A stretch of 64,000 nucleotides of DNA from Flagellimonas amphidinii (GTDB taxonomy: Bacteria > Bacteroidota > Bacteroidia > Flavobacteriales > Flavobacteriaceae): assembly GCF_013090115.1 (NCBI RefSeq), contig NZ_JABFNN010000021.1, positions 186,001 to 250,000 on the forward strand. The letters are read 5' to 3'. Positions 53,209-62,439 of the stretch are shown here, in pieces (within the stretch, counting starts at the first letter, position 1; each line of letters starts with the position of its first letter). A program made the position numbers and the translations under genes. The notes below the pieces were generated by a model, which did not search any database, had not been told where the DNA came from, and saw only the letters and a program-made list of their open reading frames with translations.

Positions 53209-53961
53209 TTAGTCCTTAAAAATCAAACGTCCATTAAAGATTTCCTCTACTTCCACCTCTGGTGGTCTGTTGCTGCTGACCACATCCCCTGTTCCTCGAA
53301 TGACACCACTGATGCGCAACTGCGGATTTACAAAAACATCATTGGAACCCCTATGATTGATGGTCACATTATCAGCTAACAATTCTTCTGACTCTATCCT
53401 AGAATCTCCTGAAGCAACACTTACAACAAAATCTTCTGTACTCCCTCTTAGCTTGAAAAAAGCAATTCCGTTGACCACGATCCGTAAAGACTGGGTATCA
53501 ACCTGTAAATCAAAAGATCCATCTGTAGTTTCGGTTTCTGGATTATTGAAACTTTCAGAAATCAATGCCAAACTTGGGTAACTCAGTACGCCATCGCTAG
53601 AAATCAACAAGCCTGTACTGCTACGTATTTCGGTAATATTGGGCGAAGTCACATAAAAAGTGGTCAAACCATAATCCCTTACAAAATTGCATCCGTTTTC
53701 ATTTCTAAGAACCAGCCTACCATCTTCAACTTCAGCAGACACATCATTTCTGAGGAATTCTCCAGTTTCCACTTCTACCATTTGCTCATCCCCCTGCTTC
53801 ACCACTAGATTGCTATTTTCAAAAACTGTAATTGTAGTAAACTCAGGAACTGTAACAACATCCCGAACCAAATCTCCAGCATTCTGAAAACAATCGGGTA
53901 CACTATCACCATTACAGGCAACCAAAAGCAACATTGATACTATTGTAGTCCACTTTTTCAT
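53209..53961 (-). CDS. GIN-domain (DUF2807) lipoprotein
   Basis: 250 residues with a lipoprotein signal whose lipobox ends in Cys near residue 16 (LLVAC). The body is beta-helix-like with repeated short strands (FTTITVFENSNLVVKQG, DVSAEVEDGRLVLRNENG, FVVSVASGDSRIES). Exported to the outer or inner membrane. It starts inside the stop of the lipid A deacylase gene (ATGA), so the two are coupled. Related in fold to the GIN-domain protein at 41.4 kb. Confidence 0.82.
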   Translation of the reverse strand: MKKWTTIVSMLLLVACNGDSVPDCFQNAGDLVRDVVTVPEFTTITVFENSNLVVKQGDEQMVEVETGEFLRNDVSAEVEDGRLVLRNENGCNFVRDYGLTTFYVTSPNITEIRSSTGLLISSDGVLSYPSLALISESFNNPETETTDGSFDLQVDTQSLRIVVNGIAFFKLRGSTEDFVVSVASGDSRIESEELLADNVTINHRGSNDVFVNPQLRISGVIRGTGDVVSSNRPPEVEVEEIFNGRLIFKD

Positions 53962-55058
53962 AAGCGCATTCCTATTCCAAATTCAACAGCCTCTGCCTTG
54001 GCAGCATGTGATTTTAAGGTAACTGCTCCAAAGAGCTTGTTACCAAAATAGCGTTTTAAACCAATCCGATTATACGTCTGCCCTTCAAAATCAAAAGGAT
54101 AATATACATAATAGCCCAATTGGGTCTCAATACTCATTTTGTTGATGAAAAGTTCGTGACCAACAAATAATCCGACACGCTTATAATCAGCAGCTGGATC
54201 TACATTCAATTCAGGGAAGGAGGTCGACTGATAACGAATCAATTCTTTTAAAAAGTTGGAAAAGAACATATCCGTTCCCAACTGAATCGCACTTTTTCTT
54301 CCCAGACGTTTATCTGCATACGCAGAAACAATCCAAAAGCCATAGCGACCTGAATTGATAATATCACTTTCATTGATTCCTCCCCTAAGTGCTAAATTGA
54401 TTCGGATTGGTTCAATGATTTTCTCACCTTTTTCAGGTTTTATGAATTCATAGGTCTCTCCACCATCCAAATCATAGGTCAGTCCCACGTTCAAAGCCAT
54501 AGTATTTGTGGATGTATTGGGAGCCTTAAAGTTGGCGTTGGAGTAATGTATCAGTGAAATTCCGGCCTTTATGCCTAATCCCTCCACCAAATTCTCCTTT
54601 TGATAGTTCAACATTACCATCGTAGAACTCAACAAATGGCTACCGTAGGCATTGTTACGGAAGTTTTCGTTTTTATCATACGGGTTTGTATTGTATGCAA
54701 CACCTTGCCCCAACCGAAATTGAAGGTTTCTTTTGAAAAAATAGAAATTGTAATGGGCATAAAGACTAAAATGCTCTCCTAGGGTAGGGTTCTTCATATC
54801 CTGATACACAAAAGAAAGACCAGTATCTGGATATCCAAAATCCGCTTCCCAGTCTTCATGGCCAAAACGTTTCCTGTTAAATCCTAGAATAATCCCTCCC
54901 GGATGCCCTTTGATTAAATGGGAAATGTCTGTATTGTGCAAAAGAATGGAACCATAAAATTGACTGGCATCCAGAACATATTTTTTAGGAATATCCTTTT
55001 GTTGGGAATATCCTAAAACACCATAGGTTAGCAGCATCAAATAAAGTAGGCGCTTCAT
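53958..55058 (-). CDS. PagL-like lipid A deacylase / acyloxyacyl hydrolase
   Basis: 366 residues with a signal peptide (1-18) and beta-barrel strands. The PagL-type active-site pattern HxSN is seen as His171, Ser173 and Asn174 (LIHYSNANFKAPN), followed by the usual Asn-rich turn. PagL in the outer membrane removes an acyl chain of lipid A; the protein here is longer than PagL and may have another acyl-ester target. First of two coupled genes with the GIN lipoprotein. Confidence 0.78.
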   Translation of the reverse strand: MKRLLYLMLLTYGVLGYSQQKDIPKKYVLDASQFYGSILLHNTDISHLIKGHPGGIILGFNRKRFGHEDWEADFGYPDTGLSFVYQDMKNPTLGEHFSLYAHYNFYFFKRNLQFRLGQGVAYNTNPYDKNENFRNNAYGSHLLSSTMVMLNYQKENLVEGLGIKAGISLIHYSNANFKAPNTSTNTMALNVGLTYDLDGGETYEFIKPEKGEKIIEPIRINLALRGGINESDIINSGRYGFWIVSAYADKRLGRKSAIQLGTDMFFSNFLKELIRYQSTSFPELNVDPAADYKRVGLFVGHELFINKMSIETQLGYYVYYPFDFEGQTYNRIGLKRYFGNKLFGAVTLKSHAAKAEAVEFGIGMRL

Positions 55059-55078
55059 GAGGCGCTAAAGTAGGAAAA

Positions 55079-56032
55079 TTAAAAAACCTCTTGGACTATG
55101 GCCTTAATATTATCTGATTTTCCCATAGAATAATAATGCAATACGGGCACTCCCGCTTCCTTAAGTTCCTTGGATTGCTCAATGCACCATTCTACACCCA
55201 CTTGCCTTACCTCTTTGTTGGTCTTGCAAGCTTCCACTGCATCTATCAAATCTTCGGGAATATCCACTCTAAAAACTTGAGGTAACAATTGTAAATGCCT
55301 TTTTACGGCTATAGGTTTAATTCCTGGTATAATAGGAACATCAATACCCATTTTACGTGCCTCATCTACAAATTCAAAGAATTTTTGATTATTGAAGAAC
55401 ATTTGGGTCACCACATAATCAGCTCCCAAATCCACCTTATGCTTTAATCGTTTTAAATCTGACTTAAGAGATGGAGCTTCCATGTGCTTTTCTGGATAAC
55501 CGGCCACTCCAACACAAAAATTGGGGCAATTATTTGTTTCAATGACCTCATGCAGATAATTACCTTTGTTCAAATCTTCTATCTGGGCCACGAGATCCGA
55601 AGCATATTGGTGTCCTCCTTTTGTTGGAGCAAAATATTTTTCCTCCTTCATGGCATCACCACGTAAAGCCATCACATTGTTGATACCCAGATAATGACAG
55701 TCCACTAATAAGTACTCTGTTTCCTCTTTGGTAAAACCACCACACAGTACATGAGGTACGGTATCTACATCATATTTGTGTTTTATAGAGGCACAAATTC
55801 CCAAAGTACCGGGACGCATTCGGGTTAATTTCTTGTCCAAAAGACCATCTCGATCAATATACACATACTCTTCCCTAGAAGTGGTAACATCAATAAATGG
55901 AGGGTTGAACTCCATTAAAGGGTCAATATTATTATAGAGTTCCTGTATATTTTTTCCCTTTACCGGGGGAATAATTTCAAAACTGAATAGCGTTTCTCCT
56001 TTTGCTTTTTTGATGTGCTCGGTAACTTTCAT
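55079..56032 (-). CDS. metF: methylenetetrahydrofolate reductase MetF
   Basis: 317 residues, FAD-dependent TIM barrel that makes 5-methyl-THF, the methyl donor for methionine synthase. Visible: FSFEIIPPVKG at the start, PHVLCGGFTKEETE, NVMALRGD, FCVGVAGYPEKH and GADYVVTQMFF motifs. It lies after the two methionine synthase genes and a small helical protein, apparently in the same SAM-controlled unit. Confidence 0.96.
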   Translation of the reverse strand: MKVTEHIKKAKGETLFSFEIIPPVKGKNIQELYNNIDPLMEFNPPFIDVTTSREEYVYIDRDGLLDKKLTRMRPGTLGICASIKHKYDVDTVPHVLCGGFTKEETEYLLVDCHYLGINNVMALRGDAMKEEKYFAPTKGGHQYASDLVAQIEDLNKGNYLHEVIETNNCPNFCVGVAGYPEKHMEAPSLKSDLKRLKHKVDLGADYVVTQMFFNNQKFFEFVDEARKMGIDVPIIPGIKPIAVKRHLQLLPQVFRVDIPEDLIDAVEACKTNKEVRQVGVEWCIEQSKELKEAGVPVLHYYSMGKSDNIKAIVQEVF

Positions 56033-56080
56033 TCTTTAAATTAAGTAGGTTTGTTGATGGTTTTTAGTTGATAGCTCAAA

Positions 56081-56434
56081 TTATTTCAAACTACCGTACT
56101 TGATAAAACCATTCAGCAACCTTTTACAATTTTTAATCTGTTCGATAATCAATTGAAATTCTGAGTCAGAAACATAAGATTGATCCAATGCCAAAAAAAT
56201 CTGAGTCTCCAACTCATATAGAGAACCTCTTGTTATATGCGAAAATTTAATAGTATCAACTGAAGTTCTTCGTCCACAACCTTTGGCTATATTGGAAGGA
56301 ATAGAAATGCCTCTTCTTCTCATCTGGTTGGTCAAACCATAAACTTCATCTTTTGGAAAAGTAGTGGTCAAATCATAAGTGATTTTAACCAATCTTCTTG
56401 ATTCTTTCCAAACATCCAAATCTGTGTATCCCAT
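56081..56434 (-). CDS. four-helix bundle protein (IVP / S23 family)
   Basis: 117 residues. Start YTDLDVWKESRRLV, central RRGISIPSNIAKGCGRR and end KRLLNGFIKYG are the hallmarks of the 23S rRNA intervening-sequence protein family. The family name comes from genes inside rRNA intervening sequences; here it stands alone between metH and metF, with no rRNA in the window. Molecular role unknown; predicted as a four-helix bundle that forms pentamers in solved relatives. It sits in the same direction and close spacing (25 nt after metH) as the met genes. Confidence 0.85.
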   Translation of the reverse strand: MGYTDLDVWKESRRLVKITYDLTTTFPKDEVYGLTNQMRRRGISIPSNIAKGCGRRTSVDTIKFSHITRGSLYELETQIFLALDQSYVSDSEFQLIIEQIKNCKRLLNGFIKYGSLK

Positions 56435-56458
56435 CTTAATGCTATTAACACTAAACCA

Positions 56459-59200
56459 TCAACTATGAACCAATACAGGAGTCAACCACTTTTGTGCTTC
56501 TTCCTCTTTAATTTCTTTTCTTTTGGCAAAATCCTTCACTTGGTCCTGCTGTATTTTTCCCAATCCAAAATATTTTGCTTTGGGGTGCGCAAAATAGTAC
56601 CCGCTGACACTAGCGGCTGGCCACATGGCCAAACTTTCGGTCAATTTTACCCCTATTTTTTCTTCAACTTGCAATAGTTCCCAAATGGCCAATTTCTCCA
56701 AATGGTCTGGACATGCCGGGTAACCAGGTGCAGGTCTAATGCCTCTGTACTTTTCATCAATCAGGTCGTTGTTTTCCAGATTCTCGTTTTTGGCATATCC
56801 CCAGTGTATGGTTCTAACTTCTCTATGCAAATGTTCTGCAAAGGCCTCTGCCAAACGATCTGCCAATGCTTTCACCATAATAGAGTTGTAATCGTCATGT
56901 TCCTCTTCATACTTTTGAGCCAATTCTTGGGTTCCAAAACCAGTTGTTACACAAAAACACCCCACATAATCTTGAATACCTGAATCTTTTGGAGCAATAA
57001 AGTCGGCAAGGGCAATATTTGGAACACCATCACGCTTCTTTAGTTGCTGCCGAAGTGTTCTGAAAACAACTTTATCCGTATTGTTCTCGACTGCACTCGA
57101 ACTGACAAATGATTTACTTGAATTCTCATCTAGATTCGATTCGAAAGGTCTTACTGACAATTCAATATCATCATCATTCACTTGATTGGCAGGAAACAAT
57201 CCAAAAATGCCCTTGGCTTTCAATAATTTTCCATTCAATATTTTTTGAAGCATCACTTGGGCGTCTTCAAAAAGTTCGGTGGCCTGAACACCCACTACTT
57301 CATCCTGCAAAATATTAGGGTATTTACCATGCAGGTCCCAACTTCTAAAGAAAGGTGTCCAATCAATGAAATCAACCAGTTTTTTCAAATCAAAATCATC
57401 ACAAACCTGAATTCCCAAGCTATTTGGCTTTTTGATATCAGAAGCATCCCATTCAATTTTCAACTTGTTGCTCCTTGCCTCTTCCAAACTCAAATATTCT
57501 TTTTGCTTGGTTCTATTCAAAAACTTGTCCCTGAAGCTTTCGTAATCCAATTTGATGGATTTTTTATATGCACCAGACGTTTCTTTCTGTAATAAATCGC
57601 CCACAACTGTAACAGCTCGTGAAGCATCATTCACATGAACCACAGATTGACTGTATTGGGGATCTATTTTTACGGCGGTATGGGCCTTACTTGTAGTTGC
57701 GCCACCTATTAACAAGGGCACATCAAATTTTTGGCGTTCCATTTCTTTTGCCAAAAAGACCATTTCATCTAAAGAAGGTGTTATCAAACCACTCAAGCCA
57801 ATAATGTCCACTTGTTCTTCCTTGGCTTTTTGTATAATGATTTCCGGAGGGACCATTACACCTAAATCCACAATTTCGTAATTATTACAGGCCAAGACCA
57901 CGCTTACAATATTCTTTCCAATATCGTGGACATCTCCTTTTACTGTAGCCATTAATATTTTGCCCGCTGCTGAGGTATTGGTATCCTTAGATTCCTCAAT
58001 ATATGGGGTAAGATAGGCTACTGCTTTCTTCATAACACGGGCAGATTTTACCACCTGTGGCAGAAACATTTTCCCGCTACCGAACAAGTCCCCTACTACA
58101 TTCATCCCCGTCATCAAATTGCCTTCAATAACCTCCAAAGGTTTGGAAGCCTGCTGACGTGCTTCTTCTACATCCTCAACAATATACTGGTCTATTCCTT
58201 TTACTAGTGCCCTTGTTATGCGATTTTGAAGTGGTTCTTCTCGCCATGACAAATCCACTTTGCTTTCCTTGGCTTTGCCCACGACCGTTTCTGCAAATTC
58301 CAACAGTCGCTCCGTGGCATCATCCCGTCTGTCCAAAATAACATCCTCCACATGCTCCAACAAATCCTTTGGAATATCATCATAAACTTCCAGCAAAGCT
58401 GGGTTTACAATCCCCATATTCATCCCCGCCTTAATGGCATAGTAAAGAAATACGGAATGCATTGCTTCACGTACTGGATTATTGCCCCTAAAAGAAAAAG
58501 AAACATTACTTACCCCACCACTAACGCTGCAATGCGGCAGGTTCTCCCTAACCCATCTGGTACCTTCTATAAAATCCAGGGCATTTTTTCGGTGCTCCTC
58601 CATGCCCGTGGCAACTGGAAAAATATTCAGGTCGAAAATGATATCTTCTGGGGCAAACTTTACTTTGTTGACCAAAACATTGTATGATCGTTCCGCAATT
58701 TCAATCCTTCTTTGGTAGTTATCAGCTTGTCCAACCTCATCAAAAGCCATTACAATTACGGCTGCTCCATAACGTTTGATCAATTTGGCCTGACGGATAA
58801 ATTCCTCCTCCCCTTCTTTTAGGCTGATAGAGTTTACCACACATTTTCCCTGCACTACCTGAAGCGCAGCTTCAATGATTTCCCATTTGGAACTATCAAC
58901 CATAATGGGCACCCGGGCAATATCTGGTTCGGCCACGATAAGGTTTAAAAACCTGACCATAGCCTGCTTTCCATCAATGAGCCCATCATCCATGTTAATA
59001 TCAATGATTTGGGCCCCACCTTCAACCTGATGCCTCGCAACTTCCAAAGCCTCCTCGTATTTCTCTTCTTTAATCAAACGAAGAAATCTTTTGGAACCGG
59101 CCACGTTGGTCCGTTCCCCGACATTCACAAAATTGCTTTCTGGGGTAATGACCAAGGGCTCTAGACCACTCAGCTTTAAATATCTTTCTTCTTTAGCCAT
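56459..59200 (-). CDS. metH: methionine synthase MetH, B12 part (folate, cobalamin and reactivation domains)
   Basis: 913 residues: pterin/methyl-THF domain (about 18-290; [23 protein letters not shown]), cobalamin cap (about 320-410), B12-binding domain with the lower-ligand His425 in GDVHDIGKN, and the C-terminal AdoMet reactivation domain (about 580-905; [12 protein letters not shown]). It lacks the N-terminal homocysteine domain, which is encoded 3 nt upstream as a separate gene. The two products must act together. Split MetH is known in Bacteroidetes. Confidence 0.96.
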   Translation of the reverse strand: MAKEERYLKLSGLEPLVITPESNFVNVGERTNVAGSKRFLRLIKEEKYEEALEVARHQVEGGAQIIDINMDDGLIDGKQAMVRFLNLIVAEPDIARVPIMVDSSKWEIIEAALQVVQGKCVVNSISLKEGEEEFIRQAKLIKRYGAAVIVMAFDEVGQADNYQRRIEIAERSYNVLVNKVKFAPEDIIFDLNIFPVATGMEEHRKNALDFIEGTRWVRENLPHCSVSGGVSNVSFSFRGNNPVREAMHSVFLYYAIKAGMNMGIVNPALLEVYDDIPKDLLEHVEDVILDRRDDATERLLEFAETVVGKAKESKVDLSWREEPLQNRITRALVKGIDQYIVEDVEEARQQASKPLEVIEGNLMTGMNVVGDLFGSGKMFLPQVVKSARVMKKAVAYLTPYIEESKDTNTSAAGKILMATVKGDVHDIGKNIVSVVLACNNYEIVDLGVMVPPEIIIQKAKEEQVDIIGLSGLITPSLDEMVFLAKEMERQKFDVPLLIGGATTSKAHTAVKIDPQYSQSVVHVNDASRAVTVVGDLLQKETSGAYKKSIKLDYESFRDKFLNRTKQKEYLSLEEARSNKLKIEWDASDIKKPNSLGIQVCDDFDLKKLVDFIDWTPFFRSWDLHGKYPNILQDEVVGVQATELFEDAQVMLQKILNGKLLKAKGIFGLFPANQVNDDDIELSVRPFESNLDENSSKSFVSSSAVENNTDKVVFRTLRQQLKKRDGVPNIALADFIAPKDSGIQDYVGCFCVTTGFGTQELAQKYEEEHDDYNSIMVKALADRLAEAFAEHLHREVRTIHWGYAKNENLENNDLIDEKYRGIRPAPGYPACPDHLEKLAIWELLQVEEKIGVKLTESLAMWPAASVSGYYFAHPKAKYFGLGKIQQDQVKDFAKRKEIKEEEAQKWLTPVLVHS

Positions 59201-59203
59201 TGA

Positions 59204-60202
59204 TTATACTAGGATGGTCATTTTTCTAGGTTGGTATTTCTTTACTAGATCGGCTATTTCTTTGATATGTTCCGGTGTTGTACCGCAACATCCGCCTACA
59301 ATATTTACCAAGCCTTTTTCTACATATTCCTTGATTTGGGAAGCCATCTGTTCTGGGGTTTCGTCATATTCCCCAAAGGCATTTGGTAAGCCCGCGTTAG
59401 GGTGAGCTGATACTGCATAACCAGTTTTAGCAGAAACAACCTCCAAATGGGGCACCAATTGTTTTGCTCCTAAAGCACAATTGAAGCCTACGGAAAGTAT
59501 GGGAATATGAGAAATGGAAATTAAAAACGCCTCCGCGGTTTGACCAGACAAAGTCCTGCCTGAAGCATCCGTAATAGTTCCACTTACCATGACAGGAATC
59601 TCAATATTTCTTTCTTCTTTTACTTCTTCAATGGCAAACAGGGCGGCTTTGGCATTTAACGTATCAAAAATGGTTTCTACCAATAGCAAATCTGAGCCCC
59701 CATCCAACAAGGCTTCTACCTGTTGTTTGTACGCCACTCGTAACTCATCAAAAGATACTGCTCTAAATCCAGGGTCATTCACATCTGGGGACATACTTGC
59801 AGTTTTATTGGTTGGGCCAATACTCCCCGCCACAAATCTTGGTTTATTTGGTTCTTTTGCCGTAAACTCTTCTGCTACTTTTTTGGCAATCTTGGCAGAT
59901 TCATAATTGAGCTCATATACCAGATCTTCCATGTGGTAATCAGCCATGGCAATAGTGGTTCCAGAAAAGGTATTGGTTTCTACAATATCAGCACCTGCTT
60001 CAAAATATTTTCGATGGACTTCGGCAATGGCTTCAGGTTGGGTCAAGGATAATAAATCATTGTTCCCTTTGAGCGGATGTCCCCAATCCTTAAATCGTTC
60101 TCCTCTAAAATCTTCTTCTTCAAATTTGTAACGTTGCAACATGGTTCCCATGGCACCGTCCAAAACTAAAATCCGTTGTTGTAAAATATCTTTAATCTTC
60201 AT
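59204..60202 (-). CDS. metH: methionine synthase MetH, homocysteine-binding subunit
   Basis: 332 residues, equal to the N-terminal homocysteine S-methyltransferase domain of MetH. The start [14 protein letters not shown], the zinc ligand Cys in VGFNCALG and the paired Cys in [10 protein letters not shown] are intact. It provides the activated homocysteine for the B12 subunit encoded next. First gene behind the SAM riboswitch. A short AGGGAG lies 10 nt before the ATG and can pair with GCCCT just upstream, a possible translation control. Confidence 0.95.
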   Translation of the reverse strand: MKIKDILQQRILVLDGAMGTMLQRYKFEEEDFRGERFKDWGHPLKGNNDLLSLTQPEAIAEVHRKYFEAGADIVETNTFSGTTIAMADYHMEDLVYELNYESAKIAKKVAEEFTAKEPNKPRFVAGSIGPTNKTASMSPDVNDPGFRAVSFDELRVAYKQQVEALLDGGSDLLLVETIFDTLNAKAALFAIEEVKEERNIEIPVMVSGTITDASGRTLSGQTAEAFLISISHIPILSVGFNCALGAKQLVPHLEVVSAKTGYAVSAHPNAGLPNAFGEYDETPEQMASQIKEYVEKGLVNIVGGCCGTTPEHIKEIADLVKKYQPRKMTILV

Positions 60203-60282
60203 AACATAGCTCCCTCATTTTATAAGGGCAATATCGTAATCAAGAAAAGTAGAAGATATACAGCCAAACTGTAGTTGTCCTT

Positions 60283-60424
60283 GTTATCCTTCCCTAGTCA
60301 CGGATGGTAATATCCTCCATGAAATCCCAAATTAAATCTGGGATAGGGTAGAATGTAGCACCTTCTCGAAGTCGAGGGTTGCTAAGGTTTCATCGGGTCC
60401 AATCCCTCCACCTTTCTTGATAAC
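60283..60424 (-). promoter_or_regulatory. SAM-I riboswitch (S box) in front of metH
   Basis: The minus strand holds the whole SAM-I core: P1 GTTATC (complement 60419-60424) closing with GATAAC (complement 60283-60288), then AGGTGGAGGGATTGG, CCGATGAAACC, GCAACC and AGGTGCTACATTC in order, i.e. the conserved kink-turn and SAM-binding segments. It would turn the metH-IVP-metF unit off at high SAM. Downstream TACAG/CTGTA (60260-60275) may be part of the expression platform; no clear U-rich terminator follows, so control of translation is also possible. Confidence 0.92.
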
Positions 60425-60507
60425 TTTTCAATTTATAAATGAACTAAGGTGCAAAATAACCACTCTTTGACCTTAAAAGCAACTTAAATTCCCTTTTTAT
60501 AACATTA

Positions 60508-60540
60508 AGACCTTCCCAAGTGAAAAACAAAGGAAGGTCT
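60508..60540 (-). terminator. hairpin after the ferredoxin reductase-like gene
   Basis: Perfect 9-bp stem AGACCTTCC (60508-60516) with GGAAGGTCT (60532-60540). The T-run after it on the minus strand is weak. Likely 3' end of the sulfite reductase-cobA-reductase operon. The region 60425-60507 shows only the start of the met leader. Confidence 0.55.
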
Positions 60541-60564
60541 CATATATTGAATTTGTCTATAAAA

Positions 60565-61626
60565 CTAGACTATACTTTGTACCACTTCTTTTTTGGCTTC
60601 TTTTTTGGAGCCGTCAAAACCTTGGATTCCTCCTACCGTAGTATACTTCATTACAAAGCGTTTATCTGGATTGATAATCTGGTAGGCAAACTGGCACATC
60701 ACTGCAGCTTCATGAAAACCTGACAATATCAACTTAAGTTTTCCGGGGTAAGTATTTACATCTCCAATAGCGAAAACTCCTGGAATATTGGTCTGGTAAT
60801 CCTTGGCATTGTTTACCTTGATGGCGTTCTTTTCTATTTCAAGACCCCAGTTTCCAATAGGTCCCAATTTTGGAGAAAGTCCAAATAGAGGAATGAAATG
60901 ATCCGTTTCTAAATAAGTAGGCTCTTTAGCATCATCGTTGTGCTTTATCACTACCGCTTTCAATTCATCATCACCATGTAGTTCTTTCACCTCTGCTTCG
61001 GTATACAACTGAATCTTGCCGAGCTTGGCCAATTCAGATGCTTTTTCCACAGAATCCAAAGCTCCCCTAAACTCATTTCTTCTATGTACCAAAGAAACCT
61101 CCGAAGCTACATCGGCCAAATAAATAGCCCAATCCAAGGCTGAGTCACCACCTCCTGCAATGACCACTTTTTTATTGCGATACACCTCTGGATCCTTGAT
61201 GATATAGGCGACTCCCTTATCTTCAAAATCCCCCAAATTGGAAATGAGTGGTTTTCTGGGTTCAAAAGAGCCAAGTCCACCCGCAATCACCACCACAGGT
61301 GCATGGTGTTGGGTTCCTTTATTAGTTGTTACGATAAAAGAACCATCTTCCAGCTTTTCCAATGAGTCGGCACGCTCCCCTAAAGTAAATCCCGGCTCAA
61401 AGGGTTTTATCTGTTCCATAAGCCTGTCTACCAAGTCACCTGCAAGAATCTCTGGATATGCCGGGATATCGTAGATGGGTTTTTTGGGGTAGATTTCAGA
61501 ACATTGCCCACCTGGTTGTGGTAAAGCATCAATCAAATGACATTTAAGCTTCAACAAACCTGCCTCAAAAACTGTGAACAATCCCGTTGGACCTGCACCA
61601 ACTATCAATATATCTGTTTTTATCAT
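60565..61626 (-). CDS. ferredoxin/flavodoxin-NADP+ reductase, thioredoxin-reductase-like
   Basis: 353 residues from ATG 61626 (preferred over an ATG 33 nt upstream because the FAD loop then starts at residue 5). FAD-binding GAGPTGLF, NADP-binding GGGDSALDW and C-terminal AIGDVNTYPGK are seen. There is no redox-active CxxC, so it is not a thioredoxin reductase but of the TrxR-like ferredoxin-NADP reductase group. Its operon with siroheme and sulfite reductase genes suggests that it supplies electrons, via ferredoxin or flavodoxin, to sulfite reduction. Confidence 0.88.
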   Translation of the reverse strand: MIKTDILIVGAGPTGLFTVFEAGLLKLKCHLIDALPQPGGQCSEIYPKKPIYDIPAYPEILAGDLVDRLMEQIKPFEPGFTLGERADSLEKLEDGSFIVTTNKGTQHHAPVVVIAGGLGSFEPRKPLISNLGDFEDKGVAYIIKDPEVYRNKKVVIAGGGDSALDWAIYLADVASEVSLVHRRNEFRGALDSVEKASELAKLGKIQLYTEAEVKELHGDDELKAVVIKHNDDAKEPTYLETDHFIPLFGLSPKLGPIGNWGLEIEKNAIKVNNAKDYQTNIPGVFAIGDVNTYPGKLKLILSGFHEAAVMCQFAYQIINPDKRFVMKYTTVGGIQGFDGSKKEAKKEVVQSIV

Positions 61627-61662
61627 AACTCTTCTTTTTAGGCCAAACGTTGAGCCCATATT

Positions 61663-62439
61663 TTACTTGCTATCCAATAATTCCTTTTCCTTGTTTTTGA
61701 ACTCTCTTTGAATCTTTAAAAGATGCTGACGATGATTGACCACATCTCCTATGATGATAATTGCAGGATTGGATAACTGCTGCTCCTTTGCCTTGTTCTC
61801 AATTGAAGCAACAGTACCAATTCCTATTTTTTCGTTTTCTTTTGTTCCATTTTGTATAATAGCCACTGGAATGTTCATTTTCCCTTCGGATTTGAACAAT
61901 TCCATTATCTCTGGCAACTTTGACATTCCCATTAAAATGATTACAGTAGCATTTGATTTGGCAGCAAGGGCAACATCTGAGGATAATTTGTGTTCTTTGG
62001 TTGTTCCGGTAATCACCCAAAAACTTTCGGCTGAACCTCTTTTGGTAACAGGAATGTGCTGTGATGCTGGTACCGCAATTGATGAAGAAATCCCGGGAAC
62101 AACAGCTGCATCCAATCCGTGCGATGCCGCAAATTCCATTTCTTCTGACCCCCTACCAAACACAAACGGATCTCCTCCTTTCAATCGAACCACATGCAAA
62201 CCCTGTTCTGCTCTTTGAACAATTAAATCATTGATTTGATGCTGTTGGTATGCATAACAACCTTTCCGTTTACCGACAAATATTTTTTCCGCATCTGGAG
62301 CATAATTCAATAGCTCTGCATCTACCAGAGCATCGTACAGCACCACATCAGCTTTATGTAAAGTCTTGATTCCTTTTAGGGTAATCAAGTCCACATCTCC
62401 CGGACCAGCTCCAACTACTGTCAACTTTCCTCTAAGCAT
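61663..62439 (-). CDS. cobA: uroporphyrinogen-III C-methyltransferase (siroheme synthesis)
   Basis: 258 residues. SAM loop VVGAGPGDVDLITLKG, VRLKGGDPFVFGRG and the VVPGISSSIAVPA block identify the SUMT family. Makes precorrin-2, the precursor of siroheme, the cofactor of the adjacent sulfite reductase. It lacks a CysG-type dehydrogenase/chelatase domain, so another protein must complete siroheme. It overlaps the sulfite reductase stop by 8 nt. Confidence 0.95.
   Translation of the reverse strand: MLRGKLTVVGAGPGDVDLITLKGIKTLHKADVVLYDALVDAELLNYAPDAEKIFVGKRKGCYAYQQHQINDLIVQRAEQGLHVVRLKGGDPFVFGRGSEEMEFAASHGLDAAVVPGISSSIAVPASQHIPVTKRGSAESFWVITGTTKEHKLSSDVALAAKSNATVIILMGMSKLPEIMELFKSEGKMNIPVAIIQNGTKENEKIGIGTVASIENKAKEQQLSNPAIIIIGDVVNHRQHLLKIQREFKNKEKELLDSK

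Noticed and set aside
56081-56434. 23S rRNA intervening sequence suggested by the IVP gene
   Set aside because: No rRNA sequence lies around it; the gene is between metH and metF.
61736-62218. 160-codon plus-strand frame opposite cobA
   Set aside because: Antisense to cobA with all family motifs; no motif of its own.
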